A stretch of DNA of 64,000 bases from Bacillota bacterium (GTDB taxonomy: Bacteria > Bacillota > SHA-98 > UBA4971): assembly GCA_014360195.1 (NCBI GenBank), contig JACIXY010000007.1, positions 39,473 through 103,472 on the forward strand, in the 5' to 3' direction. Position numbers and translations under genes: made by a program. Below, one piece after another: positions 1 to 6,275 of this stretch; the first letter of the stretch is position 1, and each line of letters starts with the position of its first letter. The notes beneath the pieces were generated by a model, which saw only the letters and a program-made list of their open reading frames with translations, ran no database searches and was not told the DNA's origin.

Positions 1-2
1 GC

Positions 3-308
3 TCCATCGTGAAGAACGGCAAGGTCATAGTGCAGGGGGTTGTGCACAAGCAGATCTTCTACGTGGGCACCGACGATCTTGTGCACCACCTGGCGGAGGA
101 TCTGCCCTTCAGCGAGATGGTGGAGATTACTCCCATCAATCCTGAAGTGCCCGTCCGCGAGGGCATGGATGAGCAGGACCATTCGTTCATCGAGAACATC
201 GTCTGGGAATTCGATCCAACGACCGGCAGCTTCACGGAGAAGATCGTAATCCGGATAGATGTGAAGGTCACCCAGTTCGGCCAGATCGGGGTCGTCGTCG
301 ACCCGTAG
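3..308 (+). CDS. SPOCS (DUF3794) domain protein, C-terminal part
   Basis: The reading frame is open to the left edge of the window, so only the last ~101 residues are seen. They match the end of a SPOCS module: GKVIVQGVV, then QIFYVGTDD, then a valine-rich strand ending KVTQFGQIGVVV. The same module pattern recurs in the genes at 8948-14444. SPOCS modules occur in spore-coat/morphogenetic and secreted proteins of sporulating Firmicutes. A clear terminator-like hairpin follows at 357-382. Family assignment is confident; the full architecture is unknown because the 5' part lies outside the window. Confidence 0.8.
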   Translation, partial: SIVKNGKVIVQGVVHKQIFYVGTDDLVHHLAEDLPFSEMVEITPINPEVPVREGMDEQDHSFIENIVWEFDPTTGSFTEKIVIRIDVKVTQFGQIGVVVDP

Positions 309-356
309 CCCTGCAGCGCGGCGCGATGAGGCCGGGACCGGCGGGGCGCAAACCAG

Positions 357-387
357 GGCAGGTATCAGGGATGATACCTGCCTTTCT
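357..387 (+). terminator. Rho-independent terminator
   Basis: GGCAGGTATCA and TGATACCTGCC form a perfect 11-bp stem with a GGGA loop, followed by TTTCT. It lies 49 bp after the SPOCS stop codon and directly before the ribosome binding site of the next gene, so it separates the two. Confidence 0.85.
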
Positions 388-406
388 AATGTGAGGAGGC
401 GAGAAC

Positions 407-1432
407 GTGCGGGTCCTTCTCCAGAGCAGAGCCGATCTTCTTGTCCTCCCTGCAGGCGACACGGTGCAGGTCCTGGAGACGAAGGGGGCGCTCCGGGCGC
501 TCGGGGTGGACGTGGATTACAGCAGTGAGCTTGCCCCGGACCTTGAGGGTTACGATGTCGTGCACCTCTTCAACCTGACCAGGGTGGCTGAGACCGCCGC
601 CCAGTGCGAGAACGCCATAAGGCGCGGCAAGCCTGTGGTTGTATCGCCCATCTACTGGAACCACGAGGAATACATCCTGCACGAGAGTCCCCGACAGCAG
701 GGTCCGCTGCTTAAATACTGGCGGCAGGACAACCCCCTCCGCCGCAGGGTGGTGGAGTCCGCGGCCATGCTCCTCCCCAACGCCGAGGCCGAGGCGCGCC
801 TTATCCAGAGGGACCTGGGAGTGATGGCGCCCTTTCGTGTGGTGCCCAACGGCGCAGACCTGGGCTTCGCGCACGCAGATCCGGGGGAGTTCGTCTCGAG
901 GTACCGGGTGGCCGATTTCGTGCTGTGCTGCGCCAGGATCTCGCCCAGAAAGAACCAGCTTGCCCTCGTGAGGGCCACGCGGGGCCTGGGGTTTCCCGTA
1001 GTGTTCATAGGGCCTGTGAACGACCCATTCTACTTTGAGGCTTGCAGGAAGGAGGCCGACTCGTCCCATCACTTCCTTGGTTTCATGCCCCAGCGGCAGA
1101 TCGCCGGTGCCTATGCTGCGGCGCGGGTCCACGTGCTGCCGAGCTGGTTTGAGACGCCGGGCCTCGCGAGCCTTGAGGCCGCGATGGCCGGCTGCAACAT
1201 CGTGTCAACCGACAGGGGCACTGCCCGCGAGTACTTCGGAGGCCTTGCCTGGTACTGCGACCCCGCCGATGTCGAGTCTATAAAGGCTGCGGTTGTGGCT
1301 GCTTACAGGGCGCCGCGACGGCCGGAGCTTGCGGCCCTTGTGAGCGAGCGCTTCACGTGGGACCATGCCGCCCGGGCGACCGCTGCCGCCTACGCCGAGG
1401 TTCTGGCGGGCAGGGTGGGAGGCGCACCCTGA
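407..1432 (+). CDS. Glycosyltransferase family 4 (GT-B fold)
   Basis: 341 aa. GTG start preceded by GTGAGGAGG (391-399). The C-terminal half has the retaining GT4 signature: ARISPRKNQ, then FIGPVND, then an E-x7-E motif in FETPGLASLEAAMAG that binds the sugar nucleotide. The N-terminal half begins RVLLQSRADLLVLP and shows the first Rossmann domain with weak conservation. No signal peptide or membrane segment is visible, so a cytoplasmic enzyme is expected. Its setting among SPOCS genes suggests glycosylation of a spore-envelope component (inference). Donor and acceptor cannot be read from sequence. Confidence 0.9.
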   Translation: MRVLLQSRADLLVLPAGDTVQVLETKGALRALGVDVDYSSELAPDLEGYDVVHLFNLTRVAETAAQCENAIRRGKPVVVSPIYWNHEEYILHESPRQQGPLLKYWRQDNPLRRRVVESAAMLLPNAEAEARLIQRDLGVMAPFRVVPNGADLGFAHADPGEFVSRYRVADFVLCCARISPRKNQLALVRATRGLGFPVVFIGPVNDPFYFEACRKEADSSHHFLGFMPQRQIAGAYAAARVHVLPSWFETPGLASLEAAMAGCNIVSTDRGTAREYFGGLAWYCDPADVESIKAAVVAAYRAPRRPELAALVSERFTWDHAARATAAAYAEVLAGRVGGAP

Positions 1433-1586
1433 ATGCGGCCAGTCGTGCCACGCGGCGGGAACCCGGCGCGGGCGGGAGGGCGGGCCGGCGGCAGAATAGG
1501 CCCTTGCCGTCCTGAATACGATTCAATGCGATGCTGCGGTGCGGCGGCGCGGCGCAGCACCGGGCGCGATCTTACGGAGTGTGGCT

Positions 1587-1799
1587 CTAAGTAAGAAGTC
1601 ATTGGTCTTTTTTCGTTTTCCGAGGTTTGGGGTTGCCGGTGATTGCACGAGGGGTGTCAAAATCCGGCCACTGGCCTGATGGGCCGGATTTTGGTGAAGC
1701 GCGCCGCGCGCGGGGCGCCGTCCCCGAGTGCAACACCGGCAACCCTGCCCGGCACATACGCTCCCCTAAATGGGCGATTACTCGTTGCGACCTACTTAG
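1587..1799 (+). repeat. MITE-like element, copy A (213 bp)
   Basis: Ends are CTAAGTA and TACTTAG. The core (1631-1744) has outer inverted arms GGTTGCCGGTG and CACCGGCAACC, and inner arms AAAATCCGGCC and GGCCGGATTTT, giving a nested three-stem palindrome. The same sequence in the opposite orientation is at 12237-12448 and 22202-22412. No transposase is encoded and no target duplication is evident. Confidence 0.85.
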
Positions 1800-1838
1800 G
1801 GAGGCGCCGCGAGGTTGGGCGGACCCGAAGGGATCATC

Positions 1839-2660
1839 GTGAAGACGGAGACTGTGCTCGTCGAGCGAGTCGTGTGCCGGCTTGCGCGTGAGGTTACGGT
1901 CAGCCTGTGCCACGAAGCTCCGGAGGACGCACGCGAAGCCGTGGACCTCGCCATCGATGTGCTCGACCCGTCGTGGGAGGTGTTTGACGGATCGGCCCTG
2001 GCGTCGGCAACCCTCATGGTGTGGGCCTACTGCCTGGTGGCCGGGGGGCTGGTGCGGGCAGTTTCCTGGGCTGAGGATCTTCGAGTCCTCGTCGAGGACG
2101 CGGCTTTTCGCTCTGGTATGCGCGTTGAGGCGTGTTTCGGTGTCGCACTCCAGAGGGCCTGGGTCGATGGCGGCGACGCGTGCGCAACCGGCGGCGAGGC
2201 GCACAAGCCCGGTGGCGGGGCACATAAGATAGGTGTCGTTGCGACCGTCCGCATTGACGGGCTCGTGCTGGAGACCGTGGTGCTTCCGGTCGTTACCGGC
2301 GTTGAGACGCGAGAGGGCTGCGGGGATTTGCAACTTACGGAGGAGGATCGGCCGGAGCAGCCGGGGCAGCCAGAACGGGCAGAACAGCCAGAAGAGCCAG
2401 AACAACCGGCGCCAGGCTGCGCCCAGGCGGAAGACCGCCGCCGTCACAGCTGGATCCGGCGCGTGCTGGAGCGGTTGCGCCAGCTCTCTACTTTGAAAAT
2501 AGGCGTCGGCTACCATTTTCATCCGTTCGATGGTGCCGGGCAACGGCCGGCATGGAGGACTACTTTGAAAATAGGCGTCGGCTACCATTTTCATCCGTTC
2601 GATGGCGGCGGCAGCAGGCCGCCATGGACGACTACTATGAATAGCCAACATCGAAGATGA
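1839..2660 (+). CDS. Divergent SPOCS-like protein with repeated C-terminal tail
   Basis: 273 aa from a GTG preceded by GAAGGG; a TTG at 1815 is an alternative start. Residues ~35-110 follow the SPOCS pattern in degenerate form (VFDGSALASATLMVWAYC, then RSGMRVEACFGV), which is how I assign it. Residues ~165-195 are a Glu/Pro/Gln-rich linker. The last ~50 residues contain the 15-residue block TLKIGVGYHFHPFDG twice, encoded by a perfect 46-bp DNA repeat at 72-bp spacing. Base composition is ordinary for the region. The homology is weak; the protein may be lineage-specific, and the tail may derive from an inserted DNA repeat rather than selection on the peptide. Confidence 0.55.
   Translation: MKTETVLVERVVCRLAREVTVSLCHEAPEDAREAVDLAIDVLDPSWEVFDGSALASATLMVWAYCLVAGGLVRAVSWAEDLRVLVEDAAFRSGMRVEACFGVALQRAWVDGGDACATGGEAHKPGGGAHKIGVVATVRIDGLVLETVVLPVVTGVETREGCGDLQLTEEDRPEQPGQPERAEQPEEPEQPAPGCAQAEDRRRHSWIRRVLERLRQLSTLKIGVGYHFHPFDGAGQRPAWRTTLKIGVGYHFHPFDGGGSRPPWTTTMNSQHRR
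2488..2605. repeat. 46-bp perfect direct repeat, two copies, 72-bp period
   Basis: The copies are at 2488-2533 and 2560-2605 and are identical. Each contains an inverted repeat GAAAAT-A-GG ... CCATTTTC, so each could form a small hairpin. The 72-bp period is 24 codons and keeps the reading frame of the enclosing gene. The repeats are more AT-rich than their surroundings. Confidence 0.9.
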
Positions 2661-2724
2661 GACGACGCGCAAGCGCACCACAGGTAGGTTGAGCCTATGT
2701 CATGCTGTTTACACCCAGCGCAAC

Positions 2725-2986
2725 TCTTAAGTTCGAGCTTGCCCACCTATAATAGCGCTTAACATCCTGTAATAGCGCAAGGGCGAGCAACACGCTACCC
2801 TGCGCGGCCTTCCTTAATGAGACGAAGTGCCGACACCGTTGGTTTGGGCCTGATTGTTGACAGTCCTCGCTTTCAGAGCAACCAATTCGCGGCGCCGGGT
2901 CTCGTGCCTTTGTCACGAACAGGAGAGGCCGACAGCCTCAGTGCTATAGACACCTATAGATATAGATAACCAAGCTCGAAGTTAGA
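2725..2986. mobile_element. Possible small inverted-repeat element (~262 bp)
   Basis: TCTTAAGTTCGAGCTTG at 2725-2741 is answered by CAAGCTCGAAGTTAGA at 2971-2986, a 14/17 match as inverted repeats. The interval is AT-rich for this genome, has TAATAGCGC twice (2751, 2772) and TATAGA motifs near the right end, and encodes no convincing protein. A non-autonomous insertion is the simplest reading; no second copy is in the window to prove mobility. The rest of 2661-3207 shows nothing I recognise. Confidence 0.4.
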
Positions 2987-3207
2987 CCGCGCATAGCAAA
3001 GGGAGTCGTGGCTTACGAGCGCACGGAGAGACAGAATGATGCTCGCTTGACTCTAAGGTTGGCTATCTACAAGCCCGAGGCTGAAGAATGCGCGCGCTCG
3101 ACGCCGCGGGGCGCCCAGGCATGGATACCGTGCACAAGACCGTTATTGTGGCTTCAAACCCGGTTACCTATAAGCGGGCACGCGCCCGCCGGAGGCCGGG
3201 ATAGGGA

Positions 3208-3288
3208 TGATCCCTGCAGGATCAACTTGCGGGCAGACCTGGTCCTATGGGGACCAGCCCGGCGCAAGATCTGGTCCTCCGGGAACCA
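3208..3288. repeat. Palindrome triplet 1
   Basis: Sites TGATCCCTGCAGGATCA, TGGTCCTATGGGGACCA and TGGTCCTCCGGGAACCA. The first has both arms changed together (GG to GA on the left, CC to TC on the right), keeping the pairing. Confidence 0.85.
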
Positions 3289-3323
3289 CCCCTGCCACCG
3301 TCCTTCGCCAAAACGCGGCAAGG

Positions 3324-3405
3324 TGGAGCACCAGGGACCAGGTCCCGCGTGAAGATGGTCCTCCGGGGACCAGCCTGGCACCACGTCCTGGTCCTCTCGT
3401 GACCA
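3324..3405. repeat. Palindrome triplet 2
   Basis: Sites TGGAGCACCAGGGACCA (weak left arm), TGGTCCTCCGGGGACCA and TGGTCCTCTCGTGACCA. The third is extended to a 9-bp perfect stem by GTCC and GGAC at 3385-3409. A 35-bp gap separates it from triplet 1. Confidence 0.85.
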
Positions 3406-3429
3406 GGACGCCTCGGCCGCCGCCGGGGG

Positions 3430-3510
3430 TGGTGCACCAGGGACCAGGTTGCCCGCGAGGTTGGTCCCCTGGGGACCACCCACACGCAAATTCTGGTCCC
3501 CTGGGGACCA
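3430..3510. repeat. Palindrome triplet 3
   Basis: Sites TGGTGCACCAGGGACCA, TGGTCCCCTGGGGACCA and TGGTCCCCTGGGGACCA. The last two are identical and essentially perfect, so this triplet is probably closest to consensus. The second spacer, CCCACACGCAAATTC, recurs in triplet 5 with one change. Confidence 0.9.
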
Positions 3511-3534
3511 GCCGTTCTTGGACGTCTCGCAAGG

Positions 3535-3615
3535 TGGTTACGTGGGGACCAGGTGTCGGACGAAGTTGGTTTCCGGGGGACCATCTCAGCGCGCTGCCTG
3601 GTTACCAGAGGACCA
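3535..3615. repeat. Palindrome triplet 4
   Basis: Sites TGGTTACGTGGGGACCA, TGGTTTCCGGGGGACCA and TGGTTACCAGAGGACCA. The left-arm C-to-T changes give G-T wobble pairs, which keep an RNA stem but weaken a DNA palindrome. Triplet 6 is its counterpart 221 bp downstream. Confidence 0.85.
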
Positions 3616-3650
3616 GATCCGGCATCGTCGTGGCCCGAGCGCCAGGAGGG

Positions 3651-3731
3651 TGGGTCTCTGGTAACCAGATTTCGCACGGGGTTGGTCCCCCAGGGACCAC
3701 CCACACGCAAATCCTGGTCCTCTGGGGACCA
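3651..3731. repeat. Palindrome triplet 5
   Basis: Sites TGGGTCTCTGGTAACCA, TGGTCCCCCAGGGACCA and TGGTCCTCTGGGGACCA. The second half of this triplet is near-identical to that of triplet 3, 221 bp upstream, showing that the array grew partly by a ~221-bp tandem duplication. Confidence 0.85.
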
Positions 3732-3755
3732 CCTGGCTAGGGGCATCTGGGAGAA

Positions 3756-3836
3756 TGGTTACGCGAGGACCAGATTGCGGGCGAAGTTGATCACGCAGGG
3801 ATCATCTCCACGTGGAACCTGGTTACCAAAGGACCA
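3756..3836. repeat. Palindrome triplet 6
   Basis: Sites TGGTTACGCGAGGACCA, TGATCACGCAGGGATCA and TGGTTACCAAAGGACCA. The middle site shows a paired G-to-A and C-to-T change against the corresponding site of triplet 4. Confidence 0.85.
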
Positions 3837-3871
3837 GCGTTGGCTTCTCGCCGGGTGAGGCGCGAGGAGGC

Positions 3872-3953
3872 TGGGTCTTTAGTAGCCACATTTCGAACAG
3901 GGTTGTTCCCGCAGGGACCACCCGCACAGGAGATCCTGGGATCCCAGGGACCA
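3872..3953. repeat. Palindrome triplet 7 (most degraded)
   Basis: Sites TGGGTCTTTAGTAGCCA, TGTTCCCGCAGGGACCA and TGGGATCCCAGGGACCA. Only the TG/CA ends and parts of the arms remain in the first. No further site is found at +41 or +52, so the array ends here. From here to 4311 I see no gene. Confidence 0.75.
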
Positions 3954-4311
3954 GCGAGGGACCACCCAGGGGCGAACGCAGGCACGCTCCGATCAGTCGA
4001 TCGGGCTTGACCCAGATAGGGCCGCCGCGTCATCAACCAGGAGGTAGTCCTGAGTGCTGGACACGTACATGGTCCATGGCCACGCTCAGAGTTAAGCCAC
4101 GTGCGGGCTGTGCCTGGTCCGCTGGGCTGCCAAAGGGTGGTATGACGGCATCATCCTTTGCGCTACGCAAGGGCCTGTCGCGGAGCGCTGGACCGGCAAT
4201 CCTTAAATGAGAGTGCAGGAGACTGTTGAACTTCCTCAGCAGCTGGTACCCTGGCCGAGCGCGGCGGCGCTCTTACGCGATTCAACAGGGCTGATGTGCC
4301 ATAATGTGGGA

Positions 4312-4514
4312 AAATCAGCAGTCTCGTGCAGAAATACTTCCGACTTCTGGGAGAGGCTGCTGGTGACTGCACAAGGGGTCCCAAAATCCGGCCACTCGCG
4401 CGACGGGCAGGATTCTTGAGAAGCGCGCCCTGCTTGGGGCGCCGTCCGCTGGTGCAATGCCGGCAGCTAACCGGATGTTGGCAAACCGGGAGGAACTAAC
4501 GAACCCTCACTTGG
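4312..4514 (+). repeat. MITE-like element, copy B (degenerate)
   Basis: The core (about 4354-4470) keeps CTGCTGGTGACTGCAC, CAAAATCCGGCC, GGGGCGCCGTCC and GTGCAATGCCGGCAG. The right arm CCGGATGTTGGCAAACC and AACCCTCACTTGG match copy D (20672-20872), defining a subfamily with copy H. End points are approximate. Confidence 0.7.
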
Positions 4515-4660
4515 GAAGGCGGCATTAATCCCCGGACTTACGCTGTGCACTGGCGCGGGGAGAAGCCTTCAGGGCGTAACACGCCGGCGCGTCTGGGCAT
4601 ACAATGCAGCATGAGCTTGCAGCGAGGATGGACTTCGCTGCGCGGAGGGTGTCCTGAAAG

Positions 4661-6232
4661 ATGGCTGAGTCCCAGGGCGAAAACCCATGGAGGCGGACAC
4701 TCCGCTTCGGAATGAGGGGTCGCGACGTAGCCCTGCTCCAGGAGCAGCTATCGCGCCTGGGCTACTACACCGGCGAGATCGACGGCGTCTTCGGCATCCT
4801 GACCAAGGATGCGGTGAGGGATCTGCAGAAAGCCCACAGGCTCCGGGTGGACGGCATCGCAGGTAAAGAAGTGTTTGCGTTGATCCGTTCCGGGCTTGCA
4901 AAGCCGGTGCTCAGGCACTTTGTGGCCCGCGGCGAGACCTGCGCGCACATCGCGAGGCGCTACAACATCCCAATCGAGCTTCTTCTCCAGGCCAACCGGC
5001 TTCCAGACCCCGAGGTACACGAGGGCCAATGCCTCGACATTCCGGTTTCGCGCCTTCTCGCGTACTGCGCCGGAGGCGATGACGCCGAGAGGTCCTGGGA
5101 TTCCTATGAGCGTCACCTGACGTTCATTTCCATGGTGGCCCCGCGTTGGTTCACCCTGAATGCTGATGGCACGATCACAGGCGATCCGGTCAAGAGGGTT
5201 ACGGCCCTTGCGCTTCTGGCTGACATCCGGGTAGTGCCGGTGGTCGCTCCTGGCTCGCGCCTGCTCTCCCCGGACCGCCGGAGTCAGGCCAGCGCTAACG
5301 CTAGCGCCAACGCCAACGCCAACGCCAACGCCAGCACCAACGCGAACGCGGGCATCAACGCCAATGCCAACGCCAACGCCAACGCTAACGCTAACGCTAA
5401 CGCTAACCCCGACGCCGACAGCGAATGCGAGCGGCGGCGCGAGCGTGAGCGCGACCGCACGTGCGTGAGCGACGAAGCAGGCGAGGCGACGCTCGATGCA
5501 GTGTTGATGGATGCTGCGGCGCGCCGCGCCGCGATAAAGGGCATAGCAGGCGCCGCGGCGCGGAGCCGCGCTCACGGCATCGTCCTCTCGGTGAGTGCTC
5601 CCGGGCCCGGGGACGGATATGCGTTCACCTCTTTCGTGCGCGAGCTTGCCTCCGTGCTCGAACGCGACGGGCGGGACCTCAGCCTCGAGATCCCCGCGCC
5701 GGGCGCGGAAGGTGAAGGCGCCGGGAGAAATCCACTGGAGTATCAGGAGCTCGCCAGGACCGCAAGACAGATCATCGTGCGATTGCATGAGGAGCCGAAG
5801 CGCCTTGCTGTGCCCGCGCCGCCCGCGTCCCCCGCACGAGCCCGCGCCGTCCTCAAGGGCATGGTGCGTCTGGTCCCACCGTGGAAAATGGTCCTCGGAG
5901 TTCCGCTCTTCGGTATCGACTTCTCGGCCGCGCCCGGGGCTCCACCGATACGCCGCGCGCACTCCGAGATAGCCGACATCCTGGACATCTACAAGCCATC
6001 GGTGGTCCGCGCCGAGCCAGGGGGTGCCTGCATGTTCAGGTACAGGTCTTTCCGCGTGAACCACACGGTCTTCTTCATGGATGCAACAAGCGTCGCAAGT
6101 TACGTCGATCTCGTCCTCAAGTTCAACCTGGCGGGGCTTGCCATAGCAGACCTCGGGGATGAGGACCCACTCATATGGGACACCTTCAGGACCAGGTTCA
6201 AAGCCCTCCGCGACTCCCTTTTGCCCGCCTGA
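4661..6232 (+). CDS. PG-binding/LysM/YaaH-like GH18 protein, probable pseudo-enzyme
   Basis: 523 aa. Residues ~12-75 are a PG_binding_1 domain (LRFGMRGRDVALLQEQL, GYYTGEIDGVFG). Residues ~84-130 are a LysM (FVARGETCAHIARRYNI). Residues ~150-523 follow YaaH/SleL-type GH18 proteins (ISMVAPRWFTLNADGTITG near the start; PPWKMVLGVPLFGIDF later). The place of the catalytic DxxDxE motif reads HGIVLSVSA (305-313), with no acidic residues, so glycosidase activity is doubtful. Residues 210-250 are an Asn/Ala repeat from a GCCAAC-like hexamer run. There is no signal peptide, as expected for spore-cortex proteins made in the mother cell. A role in binding spore peptidoglycan is inferred from the domains and SPOCS neighbours. 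Confidence 0.8.
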   Translation: MAESQGENPWRRTLRFGMRGRDVALLQEQLSRLGYYTGEIDGVFGILTKDAVRDLQKAHRLRVDGIAGKEVFALIRSGLAKPVLRHFVARGETCAHIARRYNIPIELLLQANRLPDPEVHEGQCLDIPVSRLLAYCAGGDDAERSWDSYERHLTFISMVAPRWFTLNADGTITGDPVKRVTALALLADIRVVPVVAPGSRLLSPDRRSQASANASANANANANASTNANAGINANANANANANANANANPDADSECERRRERERDRTCVSDEAGEATLDAVLMDAAARRAAIKGIAGAAARSRAHGIVLSVSAPGPGDGYAFTSFVRELASVLERDGRDLSLEIPAPGAEGEGAGRNPLEYQELARTARQIIVRLHEEPKRLAVPAPPASPARARAVLKGMVRLVPPWKMVLGVPLFGIDFSAAPGAPPIRRAHSEIADILDIYKPSVVRAEPGGACMFRYRSFRVNHTVFFMDATSVASYVDLVLKFNLAGLAIADLGDEDPLIWDTFRTRFKALRDSLLPA

Positions 6233-6275
6233 CGGAGACGCCCAGCAGGCGGCGGCGGAGGAGGAGAAGGGTAGA

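Larger units (their letters stand above)
3208..3953. repeat. Helically phased array of 21 palindromes (7 triplets)
   Basis: Twenty-one 17-nt sites begin with TG and end with CA; consensus TGGTCC-N5-GGACCA. Starts: 3208, 3240, 3272; 3324, 3356, 3389; 3430, 3462, 3494; 3535, 3567, 3599; 3651, 3683, 3715; 3756, 3788, 3820; 3872, 3904, 3937. Within a triplet the period is 32 (twice 33) bp; between triplets it is 41 or 52 bp. These are close to 3, 4 and 5 turns of B-DNA. The first 15-nt spacer of each triplet follows GRTTGCGGRCGARGT and the second CCCRCACGCAARTCC, roughly reverse complements. Two sites carry G-to-A with the matching C-to-T in the other arm. Open frames crossing the array differ between units and are not credible genes. 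Confidence 0.9.

Noticed and set aside
1599..2681. 360-codon minus-strand frame opposite the SPOCS-like gene
   Set aside because: It reads through MITE copy A and the 46-bp repeats; no start site or domain. The plus-strand frame shows the SPOCS pattern.
3430..3510. ParB/parS or Noc binding sites
   Set aside because: The Firmicute parS core (TGTTTCACGTGAAACA) and Noc box are different; the 17-nt TGGTCC site does not match either.
3207..3746. Overlapping long open frames on both strands (174-177 codons) across the palindrome array
   Set aside because: Their products are Gly/Pro/Trp repeats dictated by the DNA palindrome, have no ribosome sites and occur equally in several frames, as expected from GC-rich repeats.
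3208..3953. CRISPR array
   Set aside because: Repeats are 17-nt palindromes with 15-nt spacers that recur in two types rather than being unique; repeats drift; no cas genes are in the window.
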